Positions 16,836 to 24,861 of a DNA stretch of 37,448 nt are shown here, piece after piece (position 1 is the first letter of the stretch; every line of letters starts with the position of its first letter). Origin of the DNA: Acidobacteriota bacterium. Its GTDB lineage: Bacteria; Acidobacteriota; Terriglobia; Bryobacterales; Bryobacteraceae. The notes below the pieces were generated by a model. The model was not told the origin of the DNA. It saw only the letters and a list, made by a program, of their open reading frames with translations, and did not search any database. The translations under genes were made by a program, and so were the position numbers. The stretch is taken from the NCBI GenBank assembly GCA_017304135.1, contig JAFLBB010000045.1:1-37448 (forward strand), read 5' to 3'.

Positions 16836-17363
16836 ATGCGAAGCGGGCTTTTACTGGCTGTGCTGCTGAGTGTGGTGGCGATGCCTCTTGCGGCGCAGGA
16901 GGTGATGGAAGAAGAGGAGCAGGACCTGGCGTTGCGCGAAGATCCGTGGACGCACCTGGGGGTGACGTTGAAGAACGGCAAGAGGGTGACGTTCAGCCGC
17001 GCGGAGATTGCGAAGGTGCAGTATCTGACGCGGCGGGCGGCGGGGCAGAGCGCCGGCAGCGGAGCGGGCGGCGATTGGATGGGCCGTGTGTGGCGCATTC
17101 GCGAGACGGCCCCGGATGGGCGGTACTGCGACGGCGTGTGGACGCGGCAGGGTAGTACGAATCGCTTCAGCGGGCAGTGGAGCTGTTCGTGGGGAGCGCG
17201 GGTGAGCGACACGCTGGTGGTGCAGCCGGTTCGCGGGCGGAGCGTGGTGGTGTACCGCGAGGGGGTGCGTGAGAACTACAAAGGCACGCTGAGCGCGGAC
17301 GGCGCGGCGATCAAAGGCACGAACTGGGGGCCGGGGAGCACGTGGACGGTGAAGATCGAGTAG
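16836..17363 (+). CDS. Small secreted protein of unknown function
   Basis: I do not recognise the family. 175 aa with a signal peptide (MRSGLLLAVLLSVVAMPLAAQ), an acidic stretch (EVMEEEEQDLALRED), a possible unit THLGVTLKNGKRVTFSRAE, and a C-terminal half that reads as alternating beta-strands (RFSGQWSCSWGARVSDTL, RSVVVYREGVRENYKGTL, GSTWTVKIE), so it may be a small beta-barrel or lipocalin-like fold. Two Cys residues (GRYCDGVW and WSCSWG) are placed to form a disulfide. GGGAG lies 6 bases before ATG 16836, so unlike several other exported proteins here it has a normal ribosome-binding site. It is divergent from the glycoside-hydrolase-like gene, with 123 bp between starts. Confidence 0.72.
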   Translation: MRSGLLLAVLLSVVAMPLAAQEVMEEEEQDLALREDPWTHLGVTLKNGKRVTFSRAEIAKVQYLTRRAAGQSAGSGAGGDWMGRVWRIRETAPDGRYCDGVWTRQGSTNRFSGQWSCSWGARVSDTLVVQPVRGRSVVVYREGVRENYKGTLSADGAAIKGTNWGPGSTWTVKIE

Positions 17364-17376
17364 AGGGGGCGCGGGC

Positions 17377-17988
17377 TCAGTCGATCCAGGAGACGACGGC
17401 GCTGCCTTGGGCGGCGGTCTCGGCGTAGAAGTCGCGCAGGCGCTCGTAGTCGCGGCGGAGGTCGCGCTTCCAGGAGGAGTCTTCCTCAAAGCCGCCTGGG
17501 TAGATCTCTTCGCGGTCCATGGCGGCGGGGTCAAAGCGGGTCATCAGTTGGGCTGCGCTGAGGGCGGAGAGGGCGTGGGCCACCTCTTCGACGGTTTCGG
17601 GCAGGACGAGGCGGGGCGGGCCGTAGCCGAGGTCGTCGCCGACCTCTTCGCCGCCGAGGATGGCGCTGTGATAGGGTTCGGGGCCTTCCCAGGAGGACTG
17701 GCAGAGGAGGAAGTGGAGGCCGTGCCAGGACTTGTGGAGGTCGAGGATGTCGCGCGGGGGGGCCGGCGCGGCGGGTGAGGATTTGGCCTGGCCGAGGGCG
17801 CGGATCTGTTTGCGCAGGAGGAAGCGCATCGGCCAGCGGACATACCAGGGGAGGATGGAGAGGCCGGAGGTGAGGTCGGGCACGGGGCTGAATCCGATGT
17901 CGAGCATGCCGTTACGGAACTGCTCATCCTCGCGGAAGCGGAGGACATCCTGCGGAGCCAGTCGCCGCAGCTTCCCATTCATTCCCAT
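17377..17988 (-). CDS. DUF1877 (YfbM-like) protein
   Basis: A cytoplasmic protein of unknown function, 203 aa. Family features: a start of MGMNGKLRRL, a DILDLHKSWHGLHFLL core near the middle (YfbM proteins share LDL.K.WHGLH..L), the GGEEVGDDLGYGPPRLV segment, and a C-terminal LRRDYERLRDFYAETA. ATG 17988 was preferred over an upstream in-frame ATG at 18012 because GGAGGAG lies 6 bases before it and the family begins MGM. It stops 13 bp from the convergent secreted-protein gene. No enzymatic role is established for the family. Confidence 0.85.
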   Translation of the reverse strand: MGMNGKLRRLAPQDVLRFREDEQFRNGMLDIGFSPVPDLTSGLSILPWYVRWPMRFLLRKQIRALGQAKSSPAAPAPPRDILDLHKSWHGLHFLLCQSSWEGPEPYHSAILGGEEVGDDLGYGPPRLVLPETVEEVAHALSALSAAQLMTRFDPAAMDREEIYPGGFEEDSSWKRDLRRDYERLRDFYAETAAQGSAVVSWID

Positions 17989-18053
17989 CCAGATCTCCTC
18001 CAGCCTATCCATCGGCGTGCGGCAGCCGGGAGAAGATCGGGAAAAAGCCTGAC

Positions 18054-18596
18054 TTAACCCCGGCTGACGAATGGATTCCCGTGGAGCCAGAAGCGCAGGG
18101 GGAGGTCGGGGTAAAGGCCGATGCCGATGCGCGGGCCGGCGGCGATAGGTTCGGCGCGCTCACCGTAGTGGACGCGGAGGCGGCCGCGGGTGAGGTCGGC
18201 GCCGTAGTGGTGGCGGGTGATGGCCATGGCGCGGGTGAGGCGGCCGGGGCCGTGGGTGGGGAGTTTGACGCCGCGGAGGGGCTCCAAGGCGCGGATGAGG
18301 ACGCAGCCGGGTTCGCCGTCGGGCTGGGTGACGAAGTTGAGGCACTCGTGCATCCCGTAAATGAGGTAAACGTAGGCGTGGCCGGGGGGGCCGAACAGGA
18401 CGCGGGTGCGGGGGGTGAGGCCGCGGTAGGCGTGGGAGGCGGGGTCGGAGAGGCCGGGGTAGGCTTCGGCTTCGACGATACGGGCGGCGCGGGGACCGTG
18501 GACGAGGATGCAGCCGAGGAGGTCGGGGGCGACCTCGACGGCGGGGCGGGCGTAGAAGTCGCGGGCAAGGATGGGAGTTGCCGGGCTTCGGCGCAA
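18054..18596 (-). CDS. Alkyladenine (3-methyladenine) DNA glycosylase, AAG/MPG family
   Basis: Base-excision repair enzyme that removes alkylated purines. About 180 aa from a TTG at 18596. Core motifs: ILARDFYARPAVEVAPDLLG, then RIVEAEAYPGLSDPASHAYRG, which includes the catalytic Glu (second E of EAEAY), FGPPGHAYVYLIYGMHECLN, and GPGRLTRAMAI. The family product is usually 185-200 aa. No ATG or GTG is available at the right place: the frame stays open antisense through thpR, and the closest plausible start is TTG 18596. That start lies only 27 bp from the divergent thpR start, so the promoter must lie inside thpR. Function is firm, start is uncertain. Confidence 0.82.
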   Translation of the reverse strand: MRRSPATPILARDFYARPAVEVAPDLLGCILVHGPRAARIVEAEAYPGLSDPASHAYRGLTPRTRVLFGPPGHAYVYLIYGMHECLNFVTQPDGEPGCVLIRALEPLRGVKLPTHGPGRLTRAMAITRHHYGADLTRGRLRVHYGERAEPIAAGPRIGIGLYPDLPLRFWLHGNPFVSRG

Positions 18597-18623
18597 AGGA
18601 GCAAACTGGGAGGCGGGAACCTG

Positions 18624-19169
18624 ATGCGACTGTTCACGGGGATCGACCTGCCCGCCGGGATTGCGGACCAACTTACTGATTTGATTGCCCGTTTGAAGCC
18701 TCATGGGCACGTCCGGTGGTCGCGCGTGGAGAACCTGCACATCACCACCAAGTTTATCGGGGAATGGCCGGAAGAGCGATTGCCGGAGTTGAAAGCGGCC
18801 CTGGGGGCAGTGACCGGCGGTGGGGTGATTCCGATTACTTTGAAGGGGTTGGGGTGGTTTCCGAATCCCCACGCGCCGCGCATTTTCTGGGTGGCGGTGG
18901 AGGGCGGCGAGGCGCTGCGGGGGTTGGCGGCGGCGACCGAGGCGGCGCTGGAGCCGCTGGGAATTGCGCGTGAGGCGCGGAGATACACGCCTCATTTGAC
19001 GCTGGCGCGGGTGGAGGCGGGTTCCGAGTTGGGCCCGTTGCGGCGGGCCGTGGCGCAATTGCCACTGGTGGAAGCCGGGAGCTTTTTGGGGGCCGATTTC
19101 CATTTGTATGAGAGCCGGCAGGGGGCTGGCGGCAGCATCTATACGAAGCTTCATACGGTTGCGTTGTAA
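18624..19169 (+). CDS. thpR: RNA 2',3'-cyclic phosphodiesterase
   Basis: Member of the 2H phosphoesterase family, 181 aa. Two HxTx motifs hold the catalytic residues: HITTKF near residue 39 and HLTLAR near residue 126. The N-terminus MRLFTGIDLPAGIADQL is typical of the ThpR/LigT group. In the cell the enzyme hydrolyses 2',3'-cyclic phosphate ends of RNA and may also join tRNA halves in vitro. GGAGG lies 10 bases before ATG 18624. It is divergent from the DNA glycosylase, with about 27 bp between the two starts, and precedes the ECF sigma gene by 171 bp. Confidence 0.92.
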   Translation: MRLFTGIDLPAGIADQLTDLIARLKPHGHVRWSRVENLHITTKFIGEWPEERLPELKAALGAVTGGGVIPITLKGLGWFPNPHAPRIFWVAVEGGEALRGLAAATEAALEPLGIAREARRYTPHLTLARVEAGSELGPLRRAVAQLPLVEAGSFLGADFHLYESRQGAGGSIYTKLHTVAL

Positions 19170-19221
19170 TCCAAGAGCGGCCGGGGCGCGTCCATGGGGG
19201 GCGAGGACCGGGTGATGACGG

Positions 19222-19246
19222 GGAACACGCGAGGACCGGAAGAGTT
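19222..19246 (+). promoter_or_regulatory. Possible ECF-type promoter of the sigma factor gene
   Basis: GGAAC at 19222-19226, 17 bases, then GTT at 19244-19246, a pattern used by many ECF sigma factors for their own promoters. It would give a leader of about 85 bases. An 11-base direct repeat, GCGAGGACCGG, occurs at 19201-19211 and 19229-19239, the second copy lying in the spacer. Neither element is proved to act. Confidence 0.3.
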
Positions 19247-19340
19247 GGGCGTGCGGCATTCCGTGCCCATTGTGTCCGCCCCCGCTGCCGCTTTTTCCGA
19301 CATAGCGCAACATTCCGGCGAACCACGTGTTCCCACTGAC

Positions 19341-19919
19341 ATGGCCGCCGTGGCGACACTCGAATTCGACAGCGAGTTAATGCTGCGCGTCCGGGCGGGG
19401 GATCAGGCCAGTTTTTCCCTCTTGCTGGAAAAGCACCGGACGCCGGTGATCCACTTTCTCTACCGCATGGTGCAGAATCAGGCGGTGGCCGAGGAGTTGG
19501 CACAAGAGGTTTTCCTGAGGGTATACCGCTCGCGGGAGACCTATGAGCCGACGGCGAAGTTCACCACCTGGCTGTTCCGGATTGCCACCCATCTGGCGCT
19601 GAACTGGATTCGCGACAACCGCAACACGCGCAATCAGGACAGTTTGGACGAGGAGGTGTTGGACGGAACGGTGCGGCAGGTGGCCGATCGTGTGCCGAGC
19701 GTGGAGCAGCGGATGGTGCGGGAGTCGCGGATGGCGGAGATCCGCCAGGCGATTGAGAGTCTGCCGGCCAAGCAGCGGGCGGCGGTTCTCATGCACAAAT
19801 ACGAAGAGTTAGAATATGCGCAGATCGCCAAGGTGTTGGAGTGTTCCGAATCGGCGGTGAAGTCGCTGCTGTTTCGTGCGTATGAGACTCTGCGCGGGCG
19901 GCTGTCGCATTTCGCATAG
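19341..19919 (+). CDS. ECF RNA polymerase sigma factor (RpoE-like)
   Basis: An extracytoplasmic-function sigma factor of 192 aa. Sigma-2 region: FSLLLEKHRTPVIHFLYRMV and AEELAQEVFLRVYRSRETYE, with TWLFRIATHLALNWIRD for -10 recognition. Sigma-4 region: IRQAIESLPAKQRAAVLMHKYEE, ending with the helix-turn-helix SESAVKSLLFRAYETLRGRL that binds -35. ATG 19341 was chosen since residues before it in the open frame are not sigma-like. An anti-sigma gene follows 28 bp on, so the sigma is probably held inactive at the membrane until an envelope signal releases it. Target promoters cannot be told from this window. Confidence 0.92.
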   Translation: MAAVATLEFDSELMLRVRAGDQASFSLLLEKHRTPVIHFLYRMVQNQAVAEELAQEVFLRVYRSRETYEPTAKFTTWLFRIATHLALNWIRDNRNTRNQDSLDEEVLDGTVRQVADRVPSVEQRMVRESRMAEIRQAIESLPAKQRAAVLMHKYEELEYAQIAKVLECSESAVKSLLFRAYETLRGRLSHFA

Positions 19920-19947
19920 AGGGCGTCTGAAGGGAAAGGAGGGTGCG

Positions 19948-20490
19948 ATGAGGAGTTACGAACCGCGGGCAGGCTCGACAGGCGACGCGCCCTACCGGTG
20001 TCCTTTGCAGGAGGGTGAGCAGGCGGCGCTGTTTCTTTCGTGGATGGAAGGGACGATGACGCCCGAGGAGACGGTGCGCCTGGAGGCGCATGCGGATGGG
20101 TGTGCGTCGTGCCGCGAGGTGTTGGACGGGCAGAAGGCGGTGTGGTCGGCTCTGGATGCCTGGGAGCCTGAGACGGTGTCGCAGGATTTCAACCGCAGGC
20201 TCTATGCGGCCATTGACGCCGGGCAGGCGCAGCCGTGGTGGAAGCGAATGTGGGAGCGGGCCTTCCCGTTCCCGATGCGTCCGGCGGCGCCGGTGGCGGC
20301 CACGTGTTTGCTGATGATCGGGGTGTTTCTGTTCCAGACGCCGCAACCGGTGGAGTTGGAGAACAAGCAGGCGGTGATGTTTGACCGCGTGGATGTGGAG
20401 CAGGTGGACCGTTCACTGGACGACCTGGATCTGCTGCGGGAACTGAATGAAGAGCTGAAGCTGGACGCTTCAGGTGAGAAGAGCCTCTAG
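19948..20490 (+). CDS. Zinc-finger anti-sigma factor with one membrane helix
   Basis: Predicted regulator of the sigma factor just upstream, 180 aa. An N-terminal cytoplasmic zf-HC2/ZAS-like domain has HADGCASC (H-x3-C-x2-C) around residues 50-57, and an upstream MEGTMTPEETVRLEAH helix. One hydrophobic helix (PVAATCLLMIGVFLF, about residues 114-128) is followed by an exported region of about 50 residues rich in acidic residues (VDVEQVDRSLDDLDLLREL). Length and layout fit a RsiW/ChrR-type anti-sigma, although the C-terminal sensor is short. AAAGGAGG lies 5 bases before ATG 19948, a strong site. The next gene begins 33 bp downstream. Confidence 0.85.
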   Translation: MRSYEPRAGSTGDAPYRCPLQEGEQAALFLSWMEGTMTPEETVRLEAHADGCASCREVLDGQKAVWSALDAWEPETVSQDFNRRLYAAIDAGQAQPWWKRMWERAFPFPMRPAAPVAATCLLMIGVFLFQTPQPVELENKQAVMFDRVDVEQVDRSLDDLDLLRELNEELKLDASGEKSL

Positions 20491-20523
20491 CCCGCGGGCG
20501 GGTGCGGAGGGTAACGAGGGAGT

Positions 20524-21075
20524 ATGCGCTGGATTGCCACGTCTGTAGTAATGGCAGCCTTGGGGGCAACGATGCTCACGGCTCCGGCGGCGGCGCAGTT
20601 CCGGCCCAAGGGCGGGCTGGCAAAGGGCGGGTTGATTCTGCCGCGCAAGGGGCCGGCGGGGCGCGAGGCCACGCAGTTCCAGCGGCAGATGGAGAAGTTC
20701 CAGCGGATGACGCCGCGGCAGCGGCGGCGAGCGTTGAACGCCTTGCCGCCGGAGCGGCGCGAGCAGTTTGAGCGGCGGCTGGAGGAGTACCGGTCGCTCG
20801 AGCCGGACGAGAGGCAACGGTTGGCGCGGCAGTTGGACAACTTCCGGCAACTGCCCCCGGAACGGCAAAAGGCCGTGCGCGAGATGCGGCGCAAGCTGTC
20901 TGAGATGCCTGTGGCGCGGCGGCGGCTGATGGCGGGGGAGATACAAGAGTTGCGCGGTCTGGACGACGAGGCGCGGCGGGAGCGGCTGAACAGCCTGGAA
21001 GTGAAGGAACGGTTCAGTGACGACGAGCGCCAGATGCTCTCTGACCTGAGCTCGGTGTTGGAACCGGAAGATTAG
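20524..21075 (+). CDS. Secreted DUF3106-type Arg-rich helical protein
   Basis: Exported protein of 183 aa. Signal peptide MRWIATSVVMAALGATMLTAPAAA, then a highly charged region made of repeated short helices (MTPRQRRRALNALPPERREQ, LEPDERQRLARQLDNFRQL, PPERQKAVREMRRKLSEM). This pattern is the DUF3106 signature, seen often beside sigma/anti-sigma genes. It may bind nucleic acid or an acidic polymer or assist as an LTXXQ-like chaperone; the function is not established. It is the third gene of a sigma, anti-sigma and DUF3106 cluster. GAGGGAG precedes the start. A short CACCC/GGGTG inverted repeat follows the stop with no T-run. Confidence 0.85.
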   Translation: MRWIATSVVMAALGATMLTAPAAAQFRPKGGLAKGGLILPRKGPAGREATQFQRQMEKFQRMTPRQRRRALNALPPERREQFERRLEEYRSLEPDERQRLARQLDNFRQLPPERQKAVREMRRKLSEMPVARRRLMAGEIQELRGLDDEARRERLNSLEVKERFSDDERQMLSDLSSVLEPED

Positions 21076-21119
21076 CCGAAGCCCACCCACTACCGGGTGC
21101 TGCCCAACGCCGCCTGGTT

Positions 21120-21128
21120 TGCTACGAT
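21120..21128 (+). promoter_or_regulatory. Extended -10 of Oar-like receptor B
   Basis: TGCTACGAT with spacer GTCTGG, then ATG 21135. It has the same TGCTAnnnT plus 6 bases geometry as the minus-strand paralogue promoters. No Shine-Dalgarno is present. Confidence 0.5.
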
Positions 21129-21134
21129 GTCTGG

Positions 21135-24100
21135 ATGGCAAATAGGGGCTTTCGGGTTGTCGTCACCTCTTTTTTACTGTGTGCCTCCGTGTTCGCGCAG
21201 GGCACCACTTCGAGGGCAGTAGGAACCGTTCAGGATGGCTCGGGCGCTTCGGTTCCCGGCGCCACTGTACGCATCGTGAATGAAGGCACGAACTCCACCT
21301 TCACCACCCAATCATCCGACGCCGGGGCGTATGTGGTTGACGCCCTGCAGCCGGGCACCTACTCGGTGAGCGTGGAGGCGGCGGGCTTTAAGAAGTTCAC
21401 CTCGAAGGGCAATCAGCTCAACATCGGCCAGCCGATGACGGTGAACATCACGCTCGAGGTGGGCCAGGTTTCCGAAACCGTGGAGGTGGCCGGCACCTAT
21501 GAGACGGTGCAGACCTCGACGTCGGGCAACTTCGGCAACGTGTTCACGGGCAATGTGATTCGCGACCTGCCGATCGTCGGCACGCGCGGGCGCAATCCGC
21601 TGGATCTGGTATTGCGGCAGCCGGGCGTGGTGTCCGGCGCCAACACGGGAGGCGGCACGCACGTGCATGGCGCGCGCGACCGGGCCTGGAACTTCACCGT
21701 GGACGGCATCGACGCCAATGAGACCTCGGCGGGTGGTTCGAACTTTGCGCCGATCCGTACGAACCCGGATTCGCTGGCCGAATTCAAGGTGCTGACGGGC
21801 AACTTCACGGCTGAGTTCGGGCGCAACTCGGGCGGGCAGGTGGCCATGGTGACCAAGTCGGGCACCAACGAGTTTCACGGCGACGTGTTTTGGTTTTACC
21901 GCACGCCGCGGCTGAACGCCAATGAGTGGCAGAACAACTACAACGGCGTGGGCAAGAGCCAGTTTGTGCAGCAGATTCCCGGCTGGTCAGTGGGCGGCCC
22001 GGTGATCAAGAACCGGACGTTTTTCTTCTACAACCAGCAGTTCCTGCGGACGCGTGAATCGGCGCTGACCAACCGCACCGTCTACACGCCGCAGGCGCGG
22101 CAGGGCATTTTCCGCTACGTGATCGGCGGGCGCAACACGCCGTTTGGCGCGCCGGGCTCATCGGTGGACGCCAGCGGCAACGTGGTGGGCGGGCTCAACA
22201 TCGGCACCTACAACATCGTGACGCTGGACCCCGAACGTGCGGGAATTGACCCGACAATCAAGGGCTTTGTGGATGCGGCTCCGCTGCCGAACGATTTTCG
22301 CGGCGGCGACGGCCTGAACACGGCGTTTTATAGCTTCACGGCGCTGCAGCGCGAAAAGCAGTACGACACGACGCTGAAGTTCGACCACATCTTCAACGAC
22401 AAGAACACGGTGTACGCGCGGTTGTCGTTTGGCCGCCAGGATACGACGTGCGACCGCGGCAACGGCGGCTCGGAAGCCTTCCCCGGCACGGGTTGCCTGG
22501 TGAACACGCAGCGCGATCCGAAGAACTACGCCTTCAACTGGCGCTTCACGCCGAGTTCGCGCTGGACGAATGAGTTTGTGTTTGGGATGAACAAGTTCGC
22601 CTTCGACTTCGTGACGCCGACGGCGGACACGAGCAAGATCGCCATTAGCGGAGCGCCGGTGCAGATGCCGGTGGACTATCTGACGGGCAACCTGCGGCGG
22701 CTGACGACCTATCAGTTTGTGGACAATGTGGCCTACTTCACGGGCGCGCATTCGTTCAAGTTCGGCACCAATTTGCGCTTCCAGCGGCACACCGATACGC
22801 GCGGGTCGATCGGCGGTTCGAATGCGACGCAGAGCGTGAATTTTTCGCGCACGATCAACGTGGTTGACCCCACGGCGTATGGCCTGCCGGCCAACATCCA
22901 GCAGGCCAACGACCGGCCGAACCTGGAGACGACGATCAACTTCCTGTTGGGGCGCGTGGGCTCGACGTCGAAATCGTTCGTGGCCGAGGGCGATGCGTTT
23001 GTGAGCAAGCTCTACGACGTGACGGCGAAATATGACGAATACGACTTCTTTGTGCAGGACACCTGGAAGATCCGCAAGAACCTGACGATCGATCTCGGCC
23101 TGCGCTGGGAGTGGAAGCTGGCGCCGACCAACGACGACGGGCGCATCCGGCGTCCGGACCTGGGCGTGGCCGCCGGCGCGGCGCCTTCGAACGCGCTGCG
23201 CTGGGAGCAGGGCTCCTTCTTCCGCGATGATCGCAATAATCTGGGGCCAAGCCTTGGCTTTGCCTGGGATCCCTTCGGCAAGGGCAAGACGAGTGTGCGC
23301 GGCAACTACCGCATGGCGTTTGACCGCCTGAACACCTTCGTGATCTCCTCGACGATTTTGCAGAACCTGCCGGGCGTGGCCATTGCCCGCACCGAGCAGC
23401 CGGGCGGCCGCCTGCGCAATTTGCAGGTGTTGCAGCCCCCAACGGCCAAGCCGGGCGACTTCGCCCAGCCGCCGGCCTTTTCGTTGAACAACATCACGGT
23501 GATGGACCGCAACTTTGAGACGCCGCAGACGCACCAGTGGGGGTTGAGCCTCCAGCATGAGGTGTTCAGCCGCACGGTGCTCGAGGTGAACTACATTGGG
23601 CGCCGCGCGCACAACCTGTTCGGGGCCTACAACGCCAACCAGGTAGACATCTTCCGCAACGGCTTCCTGCAGGGCTTCAACACGGTGGCCGGAGGCGGCG
23701 AGAGCCCGCTCATCAATCAACTCATGGGCGCCGATTCGCGCCGCACGGCGAGCGAAACAGGTTCCGCGGCGATGCGGCGGCTGTTTGCCACTGACCTGCG
23801 TAACGGCGCGGTGGGCACGGTGGCGGCGGCGCTGGCGACGCGTGTGCAGGGCGGCCGCGCGCTGGCCGACATCGCCGGGCTGGGCAACTACTACTTCTTC
23901 CCGTATCCGCAGTTTGCCAACGGCATGAACGTGATCGACTCGAACGATTTCTCCACCTATCACGCGTTGGAGATGCAACTGGAGCGGCGCTTCTCCAACG
24001 GGCTGTCGTGGCAGCTGGGCTACACGCTGTCGAAATCGCTCGACACGCGGAGCTTCGATCCGGCGTTCACGGTGGCGGCGACGGGTAACGGGCAGTCGGC

Positions 24101-24722
24101 CAGCTCGACGCCGTTTGACATCGCCAACCGCAAGCTGAACTACGCGCTGTCGGACTTTGACCGCACACACGTGGTGCAGAGCTACTGGGTGTACGAGCTG
24201 CCGTTTGGCAAGGGCAAGCGGATGGGCGGCGACGCCGGTCCGTGGCTCAATCGTCTGGTGGGCGGCTGGCAGATTACGGGCTTTGCCACGATTCACGGCG
24301 GGCGTCCGTTCACGGCCTATTCGGGCTTTGCGACGATCGGCAACACGGTGCAGTCGACGGCGAATTGCAATGGTTGCACGCGCGACATGGGCGCTGTGCG
24401 TGAAGAGGGCGGCTTCGCGTGGTATTTCGACCCGGCCGAGCGCGGCAAGTTCCTGCCGACGGGGGCTGGCGATTTCGGCAACACGGGCCGCAACTTCTTC
24501 CGCGGGCCGGGACGCTTCGGCATGGATGCGGCGCTGCTGAAGCGCACGACCATCACCGAGCGCGTGAACCTGGAGATTCGCGCCGACGTGACGAACCTGA
24601 CCAACACGCCGGAGTTCGGCTTCCCGACGACGACCTACACCTCGACGCTGTTCGGGCGCATCGGCGGCTCGATCAACAGCGCGTCGCGGCGCTTCCAACT
24701 GGGGGCGAAGGTGCGGTTTTAG
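21135..24722 (+). CDS. Oar-like TonB-dependent outer-membrane receptor (copy B)
   Basis: A 1195-aa outer-membrane protein with the same domain order as copy A but low similarity in the barrel. Signal peptide in residues 1-22 (VTSFLLCASVFAQ), carboxypeptidase-regulatory-like domain about 25-110 (GTVQDGSGASVPGATVRIVN), plug with GNVIRDLPIVGTRGRNPLDL and FTVDGIDANETSAGGSNFAP, barrel to the C-terminal GAKVRF. Unlike A, it contains runs of Cys (TTCDRG, ANCNGCTRD) that may form surface disulfides. The ATG has no Shine-Dalgarno. It follows the sigma/anti-sigma/DUF3106 cluster by 59 bp, but its promoter looks housekeeping-like, so control by that sigma is not indicated. Confidence 0.92.
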   Translation: MANRGFRVVVTSFLLCASVFAQGTTSRAVGTVQDGSGASVPGATVRIVNEGTNSTFTTQSSDAGAYVVDALQPGTYSVSVEAAGFKKFTSKGNQLNIGQPMTVNITLEVGQVSETVEVAGTYETVQTSTSGNFGNVFTGNVIRDLPIVGTRGRNPLDLVLRQPGVVSGANTGGGTHVHGARDRAWNFTVDGIDANETSAGGSNFAPIRTNPDSLAEFKVLTGNFTAEFGRNSGGQVAMVTKSGTNEFHGDVFWFYRTPRLNANEWQNNYNGVGKSQFVQQIPGWSVGGPVIKNRTFFFYNQQFLRTRESALTNRTVYTPQARQGIFRYVIGGRNTPFGAPGSSVDASGNVVGGLNIGTYNIVTLDPERAGIDPTIKGFVDAAPLPNDFRGGDGLNTAFYSFTALQREKQYDTTLKFDHIFNDKNTVYARLSFGRQDTTCDRGNGGSEAFPGTGCLVNTQRDPKNYAFNWRFTPSSRWTNEFVFGMNKFAFDFVTPTADTSKIAISGAPVQMPVDYLTGNLRRLTTYQFVDNVAYFTGAHSFKFGTNLRFQRHTDTRGSIGGSNATQSVNFSRTINVVDPTAYGLPANIQQANDRPNLETTINFLLGRVGSTSKSFVAEGDAFVSKLYDVTAKYDEYDFFVQDTWKIRKNLTIDLGLRWEWKLAPTNDDGRIRRPDLGVAAGAAPSNALRWEQGSFFRDDRNNLGPSLGFAWDPFGKGKTSVRGNYRMAFDRLNTFVISSTILQNLPGVAIARTEQPGGRLRNLQVLQPPTAKPGDFAQPPAFSLNNITVMDRNFETPQTHQWGLSLQHEVFSRTVLEVNYIGRRAHNLFGAYNANQVDIFRNGFLQGFNTVAGGGESPLINQLMGADSRRTASETGSAAMRRLFATDLRNGAVGTVAAALATRVQGGRALADIAGLGNYYFFPYPQFANGMNVIDSNDFSTYHALEMQLERRFSNGLSWQLGYTLSKSLDTRSFDPAFTVAATGNGQSASSTPFDIANRKLNYALSDFDRTHVVQSYWVYELPFGKGKRMGGDAGPWLNRLVGGWQITGFATIHGGRPFTAYSGFATIGNTVQSTANCNGCTRDMGAVREEGGFAWYFDPAERGKFLPTGAGDFGNTGRNFFRGPGRFGMDAALLKRTTITERVNLEIRADVTNLTNTPEFGFPTTTYTSTLFGRIGGSINSASRRFQLGAKVRF

Positions 24723-24791
24723 CATTTACTTCATCGCGCACAACGGAGCCTCGCCGGCAAACAACGCCGCCGGGTCCTGTTCGCTCAAAAA

Positions 24792-24824
24792 CACGGCTGA
24801 GTGAAAATGTTTCGCTGAGCCGTG
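24792..24824 (+). other. 33-nt near-perfect hairpin upstream of the Cas6-like gene
   Basis: CACGGCTGAGTGAAA (24792-24806), loop ATG, TTTCGCTGAGCCGTG (24810-24824). The arms pair at 14 of 15 positions: one G-T wobble and one G-G mismatch. It lies 70 bases after receptor B and 37 bases before ATG 24862. There is no T-run, so it is a poor intrinsic terminator. It could be an operator palindrome or an RNA structure. It is not a CRISPR repeat, because it occurs once. Confidence 0.6.
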
Positions 24825-24839
24825 CAATGCGGCCGGAAA

Positions 24840-24845
24840 TACGAT
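24840..24845 (+). promoter_or_regulatory. Candidate -10 of the Cas6-like gene
   Basis: TACGAT 16 bases before ATG 24862. Transcription would begin near 24852, leaving a leader of about 10 bases that contains GGAAGG. The hairpin would then lie at about -60 to -28, overlapping the -35 site. Confidence 0.35.
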
Positions 24846-24861
24846 AGCGTAAGCGGAAGGC

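Noticed and set aside
21084..21100. CACCC/GGGTG inverted repeat after the DUF3106 gene as a terminator
   Set aside because: Short stem and no T-run; likely chance in GC-rich DNA.
22158..24725. An 855-codon antisense frame within Oar-like receptor B
   Set aside because: Same Arg/His-rich composition; sense frame is a clear TonB-dependent receptor.
24723..24861. Possible CRISPR repeat or leader next to the Cas6-like gene
   Set aside because: The hairpin occurs once; no spaced repeats are found here or nearby.
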